A DNA stretch of 64,000 nt from Leifsonia virtsii (GTDB lineage Bacteria > Actinomycetota > Actinomycetes > Actinomycetales > Microbacteriaceae), in the NCBI RefSeq assembly GCF_030433675.1, contig NZ_JAROCB010000003.1:558001-622000 (forward strand), written 5' to 3'. Positions 25,828 through 34,335 of this stretch are shown here, piece after piece. Below the pieces are notes generated by a model. It saw only the letters and a list, made by a program, of their open reading frames with translations. It did not search any database and had not been told where the DNA came from. The translations under genes were made by a program, and so were the position numbers. The stretch's first letter is position 1; each line of letters begins with the position of its first letter.

Positions 25828-28120
25828 GCGAGCGGTCTCCGGCTGCTCCCGGAACCACACCGCCAACTCCGTCCGCGAACGCAGTCCCAGCTTCACGAGG
25901 GCGTTCTGCACGTGCGTCTCGACCGTGCGGATGGAGACGAACAGCCGCCGGGCGATCGAGCGGTTGGTCTCGCCGTCGGCGACGAGCGACGCGACCTCGG
26001 TCTCCCGTGGCGTCAGGATCGAGCGGGCGGCGAGGGGCACGGCGGTGCGGGTGCGCGTCTCGACGATCCCATGGAGCGCGAAGCCGATGCTCTCGTCCTC
26101 GGTCAGGGCGGCGCCGTAGTCGAACGCCCGGCCGAACGCCGCGTCGCCGAGCCTGCGGCGCAGCGCCCGCTCGGTGGAGGCGGAGTCGCGGAAGTACGGC
26201 GGATAGTTCGCCCGGACGGCCCCCGCGTCGCGCCACCGCGCGGGCAGCCGCGCCGAGCAGGGTCGCCCCGCGCGCAGCCTCCGCCCGCTCACGTGCCACG
26301 TCGGCGAGCAGCTCCAGCGCCTGGGCGACGCCGAGGCCGTTGCCGAGGCCGCGCTTGAGCACCAGTGCGTCGCGCGCGTCGAGCTCGCACGCGTCGTAGT
26401 CGCCGGCCGCGGCGGCGGCCGTCGCCCGGGCGGTCCGCAGGAACGACCGTTCATAGCGGTCGCCCGCCACGAGCGCCCGCTCCGTGATCGCGGCCTCCAC
26501 CCCCGCGGCCTCCTCGTTCTCGCCCAGTGCCCGGAGCCGGGCGGCCAGGCGCTGAGGTGTGTTGATCCGGCCGAAGCGGTAGGCCTCCTCGCCGAGGTCG
26601 TCCATCAGCGCGCGGAGGATCGCCACCGCCACCGCGTCGTCCGGTTCGAGCGTCTCCTCAGCGCTCCTCACGGCGATGTCGGCCTCGCGGGCCGCGCCCG
26701 GATCGCCGGCCGCGACCGTGGCAGCCCGCGCGAGGAGAGCCTGCGACAGCTCAAGGCGGGCGAGACCCGGTTTGACGGTCTGGCTGTAGACCGCCGCCCG
26801 GAGGGACCGGCCGAGGGTCTCCCAGAGCGGGGACGGCGTCCCCGACTCGAGCGCACGGCCGAGCCACCGCGCCAGTTCGTCCGTGCTTCCGTGGATGGTC
26901 CAGGCCTGACGCCAGGCCGTCACCGCCGTCTCGACCGCCCGGTCAGCGTCGCCGAGCCCGGCCGCCATGGCCACCGCGCGGCGGAGGTTGGGGAGGTCGC
27001 CCCCGAGGCGGAGCATGATCTCGCGCTGCCGCGCCGAGAACCAGCCGTCCTCTGCGTCGTGCAGCCGCGCGATCATGCAGCCGACGAAGTGCCGACGCGT
27101 GTCGTCGGGATGCTGCTGATGCTCGGCGCCGAACTCGCGGAGCGCGGGCAGCAGTTCGTAGCGCACGGTCTCGCCCACCCGGCGGCGATGCACCACCGAC
27201 CGCCGGATCAGCTGCTTCACCGCTGCGGTCGCCTCGCGGGGGTCCGGCGCGGCGAGGGCGGCCACAGCCTCGCCCAGGTCCAGGTCCCAGCCGGGTGCCA
27301 GCACCGACAGGTCGCACCACACCCTCCGCTCCACCGGCCCGCAGCGGGCCCAGCTGTCCTCGACGGCGGCCCTCAGCGAACGGGATGCGGAATCCGCGGG
27401 CTCGAGCGCGGCGAGCTGGTCGTCGATGCGGCGCGCGAGCGTCCCCGCATCCATGAACTGCAGCTGGGCTGCGGCCAGCTCGATCGCGAGCGGGACGCCG
27501 GAGGTCGCCTCGCAGATCCGGACCACCTCGGGGAGAGTGGCGCCGTCGACCGAGAAGTGCGCGTCCCCGGACGCGGCGCGCTCGGCGAAGAGACGCACGG
27601 CATCGCTCGCCGCCGTCAGCCCGCGGTCGGCGAACGGGCCGATCGCGACGAGGGTCTGCGCCGTCGAGCTCAGCGGCTCCCGGGTGGTGGCGAGGACCTT
27701 GACGCCCGGGCAGGCGGCGAGCAGCGCATCCACCGCCGCGGAGGTCTCCCCGACCACCTCGTCGACGTCGTCGAGCAGCAGCAGCGCGTCCGCCCCGGAG
27801 AGCGCGGCGACCACGGCGGAGAGAGGATCGGTGCCGGCGTCGACCTTGAGCTCGGACGCGATCGTCGCCGCGACGTCGTCGCCGCGGCCCCGCGCGTCCA
27901 CGTACCAGATGCCGTGCACCGAGCGGGCCAGGCCCTCCGCCGCCGCGATCGCCACCCTGCTCTTGCCCACCCCGGCCGCACCGGTGACCGTGACCAGACG
28001 TGCGGACGACAGCAGCAGCCGGCGGATGAGCGACACCTCCTCGCGGCGACCCACCAGCACGTCGAAGCGCACGGGGAGACCGTGGGATGCGCCCCCGCCG
28101 TGTCCGACCGTCCCGCTCAT
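25810..28120 (-). pseudogene. LuxR-family ATPase regulator, frameshifted near 26240
   Basis: Two frames together encode one protein of about 770 residues. From ATG 28120 the first frame gives an AAA/STAND ATPase (Walker A VTGAAGVGKS; Walker B ALLLLDDVDE) and a helical repeat region down to about 26250 (ATLLGAAARA). The continuation WRDAGAVRANYPPYF and the LuxR HTH (SILTPRETEVASLVADGE, SIRTVETHVQNALVKLG) lie in the neighbouring frame, ending at 25810. One extra base between about 26230 and 26260 explains this. Read as it stands, the first frame runs to 25688 into the antisense of the sigma gene and lacks the HTH. Sequencing error, real mutation or recoding cannot be separated here. Confidence 0.82.
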
Positions 28121-28170
28121 TCCTCCGCCTGTCGCATCACGAAAGCAGGAGCCCCCGCGTCTCTTCTAGT

Positions 28171-28256
28171 GGAAGCTCTTCGGGCGAGAGCTTCCCTCCC
28201 ATTGGGGTGGAGGGCCGCGACCGCGTTTCGGGTTTCGCGCAGGCGGGCCCTCCACC
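28171..28256. other. Structured non-coding segment with two hairpins
   Basis: In the 268-base gap between the LuxR-type gene and the next small gene, GGAAGCTCT pairs with AGAGCTTCC (28171-28195, 7-base loop), and GGTGGAGGGCC (28206-28216) pairs with GGCCCTCCACC (28246-28256). The loop of the second contains GTTTCGGGTTTCGCG, whose 14-base core recurs inverted at 30577-30590. A GC-rich direct repeat (GCGCCGGCCC twice) follows. It could be a terminator pair, a leader or a small RNA. Confidence 0.45.
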
Positions 28257-28388
28257 TCGTCCCCCGAGCGCCGGCCCGGGTGCGGGCGGGGCGCCGGCCC
28301 TGGTCGTCGTCAGGTTGTTTCAGGCCGGCACCCCTTTTGTGTTGCGCTGCGATGCTCGCAGTGCGCGCCGGTCAGCGAAAGACAGCCG

Positions 28389-28580
28389 CTACAGATGCGG
28401 CCGGCACCAGCCGTCGTCGCGCGACCACTCCAGTTCGATCCCCGACCGCAGCCGGACGCGCACGAGGTCTTCCACGATGTCGACGCCTTCGACGTCCGGG
28501 TGGCTGAGGGCGTTCCTCCACCACTCCTGCTCAGGACCCCTCCGCGGCTCCGGGGGCGTCGCGTCGTCTTCTGTCACCAC
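28389..28580 (-). CDS. Small hypothetical protein
   Basis: 63 residues, acidic N-terminus then a compact strand-rich segment (VDIVEDLVRVRLRSGIELEW, DDGWCRPHL). Two GTG codons in tandem begin it, and GAGG lies six bases upstream. No family is recognised. Codon position composition looks coding. Confidence 0.6.
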   Translation of the reverse strand: MVTEDDATPPEPRRGPEQEWWRNALSHPDVEGVDIVEDLVRVRLRSGIELEWSRDDGWCRPHL

Positions 28581-28674
28581 GCAGCACCTCTTCCCCCAGC
28601 CGTCGAGAGCTCAGTCTCCGGCTCAGCTTGTCGTCCGGGAGGCCGCGCTGGCTAGGCAGCCGTCGGCGAGTGTG

Positions 28675-28896
28675 TCAGCGCTGTTCCGGGCCTCGGAACC
28701 GGTACGTCGCCTCGCGCGGCCAGTCCTCGGCAGTCACGAGCTCGTAGACCAGCACCCTGCCCGGGTCCTCGGGGTCGGGAAGCCGCACGCGCGACGGCGG
28801 CAAGGGGGTGACCAGCGGGAGCTCGACGGTGCGGTCCTCCGCGCCTGGATCGGTGTGCACGAGATATGCGGTGAACACTCCCATGCCGGAATCCAT
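28675..28896 (-). CDS. Small hypothetical protein
   Basis: 73 residues, beta-rich by eye (GVFTAYLVHTDPGAEDRTVE, RVLVYELVTAEDWPREATYR), with no membrane segment or known motif. TAATGT lies exactly six bases before ATG 28896, a strong leaderless signal. It is divergent from the HtrA-like gene. Confidence 0.62.
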   Translation of the reverse strand: MDSGMGVFTAYLVHTDPGAEDRTVELPLVTPLPPSRVRLPDPEDPGRVLVYELVTAEDWPREATYRFRGPEQR

Positions 28897-29038
28897 GCGT
28901 TCACATTAGTGAGGCCCGGTCACATCGGCACGTCCATCCGCCGCTTTTCCCGTCATCCACGACGGAGCGCTCAAGTGTCTAGCCAACGGCGGCCGACAGC
29001 CCCCACCCTTGTCGCAGCACTGCGTGGAGGGGGATTCG

Positions 29039-30157
29039 ATGTCGTCAACGGGCGGGCACACAGGGGGACGCGCCGGGAGGTTCCCGGCCTGGGCGATCGT
29101 GGTCCTCGCGGTCCTCGGCGCGGTCGTCCTGGCCGGGGCGGGCGTGCTGGGCGGGCTGACCCTGCGCAACGCGACCTCGGCGTCCGGCAGCGGGCTGTCG
29201 GGGTCGGTGTCGGCCGACTCCCGCTCGGTGTGCGACGCGGAGAAGGTCGCAGAGGATGTGCTGCCGTCGATCGTCACCATCGGCGTCCATGCAGGCGACG
29301 GCTCCGGCGGGACGGGCAGTGGCGAGATCATCACCGCCGACGGCTACATCCTGACCAACAACCACGTGATCGCCCCCGCCGCGGACGGTGCCGAGGTCGT
29401 GGTGCTCTACAACGACGGCAGCACGCACCCGGCTAAGCTCGTCGGTCGCTCGCCGCGGGCCGACATCGCCGTCATCAAGGTCGAGGGATCGGGCCTCCCG
29501 GTGATCCGGCAGGGCGACTCCACCGAGCTCAAGGTCGGGCAGCCGGTCGTGGCCCTCGGCGCACCGCTCGGGCTCTCCAGCACGGTGACGACCGGCGTGG
29601 TGAGTGCGCTCGGGCGGACGGTGCCGGTGCAGAGCGACAGCGACCGCAACGCCGTGCTCGCCGACGCCATCCAGACCGACGCGTCCATCAATCCCGGCAA
29701 CTCGGGCGGGGCGCTCGTGGACTGCGACGGCCGGCTGGTCGGCGTCAACTCGGCCATCGCGACCGTTCCGGGGGCCTCGGGGGCCGCGAGCAGCGGAAGC
29801 GTCGGCATCGGATTCGCGGTTCCGCAGGCGGTCGCAATGCCCATCGCGCAGCAGATCATCCGGACGGGCAAGGTCGTCTACCCGACCTTCGGGCTCTCGG
29901 TGAGCCCCGTCGTGCCCGGTCAGAACGGTGAGGGCGAGCCCGGGCTGTACGTCCAGGCGGTGGTGCCGGGCGGTCCGGCCGAGCAGGCGGGGCTGCAGGC
30001 CGGCGACATCATCACGAAGGTCGACGGCCGGCCGGTGGCGAGCGTGGACGACCTGACGGCGAAGCAGCTCACCAGCAAGCCGGGTGACACGGTCAGGATC
30101 ACCTACGTGCGCGACGGCAAGACCGACAGGACGACGGTCACGCTGGGGAACGGCTGA
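29039..30157 (+). CDS. Membrane-anchored HtrA/DegP-like trypsin-fold protease with PDZ
   Basis: 372 residues. A single N-terminal membrane helix (AWAIVVLAVLGAVVLAGAGV, about residues 17-36) places the rest outside the cell. The catalytic triad is His109 (TNNHVIA), Asp142 (ADIAVIK) and Ser222 (INPGNSGGAL). A PDZ domain fills about 275-372 (PGGPAEQAGLQAGDIITKVDG). It degrades or processes misfolded envelope proteins. GGAGGGGG lies five bases before ATG 29039, which is preferred over an in-frame GTG ten codons upstream. Its stop codon directly abuts that of the next convergent gene. Confidence 0.93.
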   Translation: MSSTGGHTGGRAGRFPAWAIVVLAVLGAVVLAGAGVLGGLTLRNATSASGSGLSGSVSADSRSVCDAEKVAEDVLPSIVTIGVHAGDGSGGTGSGEIITADGYILTNNHVIAPAADGAEVVVLYNDGSTHPAKLVGRSPRADIAVIKVEGSGLPVIRQGDSTELKVGQPVVALGAPLGLSSTVTTGVVSALGRTVPVQSDSDRNAVLADAIQTDASINPGNSGGALVDCDGRLVGVNSAIATVPGASGAASSGSVGIGFAVPQAVAMPIAQQIIRTGKVVYPTFGLSVSPVVPGQNGEGEPGLYVQAVVPGGPAEQAGLQAGDIITKVDGRPVASVDDLTAKQLTSKPGDTVRITYVRDGKTDRTTVTLGNG

Positions 30158-30439
30158 TCAGGCGGAACGGTTCACGGCCTCCACCGCCGCCTTGAAGCGG
30201 TCGATGATGCGGTACGTGTCGCCGGAGCCGACCTCCTCGATGCGCACCGTGTCGTAGACGCGGAAGTCGAGGGCGCGGAGTTCCCCGAGCCGTTCGGCCC
30301 GCTCGTTGAGCAGCGCCGACCTCAGGGGAGAGGACGGGTCGCGCGGGATGAGGGGGGTGACGAGCTCGCCGCGCCAGCCGTCGGTGGTCGCGCTGACGAG
30401 CCCGATCGCGCGTTCGCGGGGATTCCAGGTGGCCCTCAT
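30158..30439 (-). CDS. Hypothetical protein
   Basis: 93 residues, highly charged, with a mixed alpha-beta pattern (LDFRVYDTVRIEEVGSGDTY, RIIDRFKAAVEAVNRSA). No family is recognised. AGGA lies close to ATG 30439. It ends immediately next to the HtrA-like stop with no room for a terminator. Confidence 0.6.
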   Translation of the reverse strand: MRATWNPRERAIGLVSATTDGWRGELVTPLIPRDPSSPLRSALLNERAERLGELRALDFRVYDTVRIEEVGSGDTYRIIDRFKAAVEAVNRSA

Positions 30440-30627
30440 CTCGTCCTCTCGATCGTCGGATGTGGCGGCCGCCTCTGCGGCGGCGGTGCGGGAGGGAGTG
30501 ACCCGGCGGCTGGATGTGGACGAGCCGGCCGGGCCACTCGGGAGACAACTAGAGATAAGGAGTTGCTCCGGGGAAACGCGAAACCCGAAAATGCGTTCCT
30601 ACTGAGATAGACGAGGCTCGGCCCCCG

Positions 30628-32634
30628 CTATGACGCGGAGCAGCGCCGCCACTGCGCGGAGATCTGCTCCGGCGTCAGGGCGGTGCTGTAGACGGCGGCG
30701 TGGGTGAGCGTCCCGCCGAAGACCCAGTTGGTCGGCTCCAGCGGGCCCCAGTTGAACATGCTCTCGTAGCCGATGCGCCAGTACCCGGAGAACTGCTGCG
30801 CCCGCGTCACCGACGGATCGTGAGCGACCAGGGCGCCGTCGACGTACAGCTTCATGCCGTCGGCCGACAGGGTCGCCGTGGCCTGGTGCCAGGAGTCGTC
30901 GAGGTAGCTCTGCGGCGACGAGATGACGTGGACGGTGCCCGGCCAGACGCCGAACGCCATCCGGCCGTCGTCGGTCAGGAAGAGATGCCGGTCGAAGCTG
31001 GGCGAGTCCCCCTCCATGGCCGAGCTGAAGCCGATCAGGCGGCCGCCGCCGACGGCGGTCTTGAAGCGGATCTGGATGGTGAACTCGTCTGTCGACGGAC
31101 GGAGGGTCGAGTCGGCCAGGGTCCAGCCCGGCTGACCCGGCGAGCCCGCATAGCGGCCGACGGCGCCGTGGATGAGGTCGACCGCCGAGGCGGAGCCAGC
31201 CGGGTCGTCGAGCCGGTACCCGAGCACCGTCTGATCGGCGGGCACGAGACGGATCGCCGCCTCGCACGCGTCTTCTCGAGGTTCCGGCGGCGCGGGCGTG
31301 GCGGACGGCGACGGTCCCGGCGTCTCCGGGGCGGCCGGCGGCTCCGGCTCGGCGGGGGGCGTGGCGGTGGGCGAGGAAGCCTCGACCGCCGGGAGCGTCG
31401 GGACCGCAGGGGCAGGGGCAGGGGAGGCCTCCGCCGTCGGTGCCGGAACCGGCGACGACGGAGTGGTGACGCTGCCCTGCTGGTTCTCCTCATCGGCAGG
31501 CGCCTCCTGGGCGACCGGGGCCTCGGGGGTGCCGGAGCCGTGCCGCTTCTCCGCGGGCCGGTCCGCCGTCTTCGAGACCGGCTCGCTCGTGGTCTGCCCG
31601 CCCGCGATGCTCGACTGGGGCGCGGCCATGACGGCGCCGGTCGTCAGCACCGCGGCGGCGACGACCGCGGCGACGGCGGCGGCGCCCGAGCTCGAGGCGG
31701 AGGCCCCGGCGCTGAGCAGGGTGCGCAGGCGGCCGGCTCCGCGCACGGCGTGGACGACGCCCGACGGGCCTGCGCTCACTGCGTGCGCGGCCGGGGCATG
31801 GGCGGCGTGCGTGCCGGACAGCGTCGCGGCGACGGCGCTGCCGGAGCGCTCGCTCGTCCACGCCGAGTAGGCGACGGCTCCGGCGATCCCGAGGAACAGC
31901 GGCAGGATGCCCATGGCGAGCCGCGACCCCACCCGGCCGGCCTCCTCGGCCGCGTCGGCACAGGAGGGGCACGCGTCGAGATGCTCCTCGACCTTCGCGC
32001 GGTCGGTGCGGGAGAGCTTGCCCCGCACGTGCGAGCCGAGCTTGGAGAGCACCCATGCGTGCTCCGGCTCCTCGTCGGAGACCTCGGCGAGGTGCGCATT
32101 GATCCACGACTGCCGGAGGCCCTCGCGGGCACGGACGGCGAGGGCCGAGACCGCGTTGGGTGTGAGGCCGAGCAGCGGCGCGACCTCGCGCGGGGCCATG
32201 TCCTCGACCTCGGTGTACCAGAGCACCTCCTGCCAGCTGTCGGGCAGCGCGTAGAAGGCCTTCGCCATCGTCTCGCGCTCCATGCGCTCGAGCGCCGTGA
32301 CCTCGCTGTAGGTCCAGTCCTCGATGACGTCGGCGTCTTCGATGTTTGGCGTGCTCTTGCGGCGCGACCAGTCGATGGCCACGTTGCGGATGGTGGTCGC
32401 GAGGTAGGAGCGGAAGCCGGTCTTCGGTCCGTTGCCCTTCTCGACCGCCTTGAGGATGCGGGCGAAGGCCTCGGAGGCGAGGTCGTCGGCCTCGAACCGG
32501 CTGGTGACGGAGGCCGCCATGGCGCGGCCGGCGTGCCAATGGCGCTTGAACAGGACCCCGTAGGCGGGGCCGTCCCCCTCGCGTGCGAGCGCGAGGAGTT
32601 CGGCGTCGGAGAGGTCGTCGAGTCGACAGTTCAT
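30628..32634 (-). CDS. ECF sigma factor fused to zinc-finger, membrane segments and LamG-like domain
   Basis: 668 residues in one frame. Sigma region 2 is at about 10-90 (SRFEADDLASEAFARIL, TTIRNVAIDW) and region 4 at about 125-175 (LPDSWQEVLWYTEVEDMAPREVA). A zinc-binding anti-sigma-like HLDACPSC has His218, Cys222 and Cys225. Hydrophobic segments lie at about 239-259 and 317-338, then a Pro/Ala/Glu linker to about 450, and a C-terminal concanavalin/LamG-like domain (GYRLDDPAGSASAVDLIHG, FTIQIRFKTA, LYVDGALVAHDPS). The chain could sense a cell-surface carbohydrate and hold its own sigma domain at the membrane. Two membrane passes would return the LamG domain to the cytosol, so the topology is unresolved. 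Confidence 0.88.
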   Translation of the reverse strand: MNCRLDDLSDAELLALAREGDGPAYGVLFKRHWHAGRAMAASVTSRFEADDLASEAFARILKAVEKGNGPKTGFRSYLATTIRNVAIDWSRRKSTPNIEDADVIEDWTYSEVTALERMERETMAKAFYALPDSWQEVLWYTEVEDMAPREVAPLLGLTPNAVSALAVRAREGLRQSWINAHLAEVSDEEPEHAWVLSKLGSHVRGKLSRTDRAKVEEHLDACPSCADAAEEAGRVGSRLAMGILPLFLGIAGAVAYSAWTSERSGSAVAATLSGTHAAHAPAAHAVSAGPSGVVHAVRGAGRLRTLLSAGASASSSGAAAVAAVVAAAVLTTGAVMAAPQSSIAGGQTTSEPVSKTADRPAEKRHGSGTPEAPVAQEAPADEENQQGSVTTPSSPVPAPTAEASPAPAPAVPTLPAVEASSPTATPPAEPEPPAAPETPGPSPSATPAPPEPREDACEAAIRLVPADQTVLGYRLDDPAGSASAVDLIHGAVGRYAGSPGQPGWTLADSTLRPSTDEFTIQIRFKTAVGGGRLIGFSSAMEGDSPSFDRHLFLTDDGRMAFGVWPGTVHVISSPQSYLDDSWHQATATLSADGMKLYVDGALVAHDPSVTRAQQFSGYWRIGYESMFNWGPLEPTNWVFGGTLTHAAVYSTALTPEQISAQWRRCSAS

Positions 32635-32714
32635 AAGGTTTCGGGTCCTTACGGCAGTGCGGGCGTTTTAACTACGTGGACGAACGCGATCGCGGATCAT
32701 GACGCGTTCCGGAG

Positions 32715-32754
32715 AAAAAACGACGCACGGGATCGTGTGCGACCACGATCCCGT
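32715..32754 (-). terminator. Intrinsic terminator of PAP2 phosphatase gene
   Basis: On the minus strand an 11-bp perfect stem (32744-32754 with 32727-32737, six-base loop) is followed after six bases by TTTTTT (32715-32720). It is the only classical T-tract terminator found in the window. It lies about 100 bases after the PAP2 stop and upstream of the sigma fusion gene. Confidence 0.8.
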
Positions 32755-32850
32755 CCCGAACATGCCGACGAAGACCGTCGGACTACCTACGCACTGCGTA
32801 GTCCTTGCGCTGCGCCCCGCCGGGGCTGGTCAGCGCGTGCGCCGCCTGCC

Positions 32851-33522
32851 TCAGGCGGCGCGGCCCGGCGCCAGGCGCCGCGTGGCCAGGTCCCAGAGCC
32901 CGGCCATGAGCACGGCGCCCGCGACGCCGTTCAGCACGCCGCCCACGACGTCGGTGCCGTAGTGCACGCCGACGTACAGCCGCGACCACGCGACCGCCAC
33001 GACGAGGAGGCCGCCGATCACGAGCACGAGAGCCCGCGCGGTGGTCGTGCGGCACACCGCTGCGAGCGCGGCGACCAGAGCGGTCGCGAAGACGACGTGG
33101 CCGCTCGGATAGCTCAGCGTGGCGGGGGAGACGTGCAGCAGGTGGGTCAGGTCGCCCGTCGACGGCCGCGGCTGCGCCACGACGTACTTGACGACGAGGG
33201 TGGTGAGCCACGCGGCGCCGGTGACGACGCAGACCCCGAGCGCCCTGCGCCAGCCCGCCAGCGGCAGGAGCACGACGAACACGACCACCAGGATGACGGC
33301 GACCACCACGGGGTGGTCCAGCCGGTCGAGCAGGAGGGCCGCCGTGTCGAGCAGCGGGGAGTTGACCCGGTTGACCGCGGCGTCGAGGCCGGCGAAGCGG
33401 AGCGCCGGCAGTGCCTTCGCCGCGAACCCGAGGGCGATCGTCAGTGCGAAGAGCACGACGGTCCAGATGATCCAGTGGACGGGTCGGCTGAGTGCCCAGG
33501 CTCGGTCACGACGGGTCTGCAT
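32851..33522 (-). CDS. PAP2-family membrane phosphatase
   Basis: 223 residues, six membrane segments. The three phosphatase motifs are complete: KYVVAQPRP, YPSGH, and SRLYVGVHYGTD. It dephosphorylates a lipid phosphate such as undecaprenyl pyrophosphate or phosphatidate on the outer face. TACTCT lies six bases before ATG 33522, a leaderless start. Confidence 0.92.
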   Translation of the reverse strand: MQTRRDRAWALSRPVHWIIWTVVLFALTIALGFAAKALPALRFAGLDAAVNRVNSPLLDTAALLLDRLDHPVVVAVILVVVFVVLLPLAGWRRALGVCVVTGAAWLTTLVVKYVVAQPRPSTGDLTHLLHVSPATLSYPSGHVVFATALVAALAAVCRTTTARALVLVIGGLLVVAVAWSRLYVGVHYGTDVVGGVLNGVAGAVLMAGLWDLATRRLAPGRAA

Positions 33523-33588
33523 CCTCCGAGAGTACGGAACACCGGGCCCGTCAGCCTGGAGATGAACCCGTTTCGGGTGTGAGGATGC

Positions 33589-34239
33589 TCAGCCCAGCGC
33601 CGGGGCGAGCGCGCGGGCGACGGCCACCGCGCGCGTCTTCACCTGCTCCTCCGTGGCGTTCGCGCCCTGTTCCGCCCACTCGCGGACCGCGATGCGGACG
33701 GCGCCGACGCACGCGACGACGAGCAGTTCCGCCTGGGCGTCGGGGTCGATGCCCAGAGCCGCCGCGGCCTCCGCCGAGGCGGGGTCGCGCTCGGCGACGA
33801 ACGCGGCGACGACCTCGACGAGGCCGGCGCGCAACTCCTCGAGCCGGCCCGCCTTGCGCCGGATCAGACCAGGATGCCGCGCGGCGATGAGCATGCGCGC
33901 CTCGCGCATCCTCTGGTCGCCTCCCGTCTCCTCGTGGGGGAACAGCGCGGCGACGACGGCGCCGACGACGCTGCCCTCATACGCCTCGGCCAGGCGCCGG
34001 GCGAACCACTCCGGGTCGCCCCAGGCGCGTCGGACGTCGAAGAGCGCGTCCTCCTTGGTGTCGAAGTAGTTGAAGAAGGTGCGGTGCGAGACCGGGATGC
34101 GGGCGCAGATCTCATCGACGGTCACCTCGTCGAGGTCGCGCTCGAGGGCGAGCTCCAGCGCGGCGCGTTCGAGGTCGGCTCTGACCTGCGCCTTCTTGCG
34201 GTCGCGGAGGCTTTCAGAGGGGGAGAGAAAAGTTTGCAT
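33589..34239 (-). CDS. TetR-family transcriptional regulator
   Basis: 216 residues. The HTH is AALELALERDLDEVTVDEICARIPVSHRTFFNYFDTKEDALF. The C-terminal ligand domain matches actinobacterial TetR proteins next to exporters. It is divergent from the DHA2 exporter, with palindromes in between, and probably represses both. An A/T-rich -10-like sequence lies just ahead of ATG 34239. Confidence 0.93.
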   Translation of the reverse strand: MQTFLSPSESLRDRKKAQVRADLERAALELALERDLDEVTVDEICARIPVSHRTFFNYFDTKEDALFDVRRAWGDPEWFARRLAEAYEGSVVGAVVAALFPHEETGGDQRMREARMLIAARHPGLIRRKAGRLEELRAGLVEVVAAFVAERDPASAEAAAALGIDPDAQAELLVVACVGAVRIAVREWAEQGANATEEQVKTRAVAVARALAPALG

Positions 34240-34271
34240 GATCGGAAATTTTGCAGCGACGCACTCTGTTA

Positions 34272-34316
34272 GTTGACTATGGTCACCTAATTATATATGG
34301 TTGATCATCGTCAACC
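34272..34316. promoter_or_regulatory. TetR-type operators between regulator and exporter
   Basis: GGTTGA-N6-TCAACC (34299-34316) is a perfect palindrome. GTTGACTATGGTCAC (34272-34286) is an imperfect one with the same GTTGAC half-site. Between them is an AT-rich stretch (TAATTATATATGG) that can serve as -10 for either direction. Binding by the adjacent TetR is inferred. Confidence 0.6.
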
Positions 34317-34335
34317 AATTGCGCGAAGGATCCAT

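Noticed and set aside
34297-34335. Longer N-terminus for the DHA2 exporter
   Set aside because: It would be translated from within the operator, has no ribosome site, and the ATG at 34336 has GAAGGA at good spacing.
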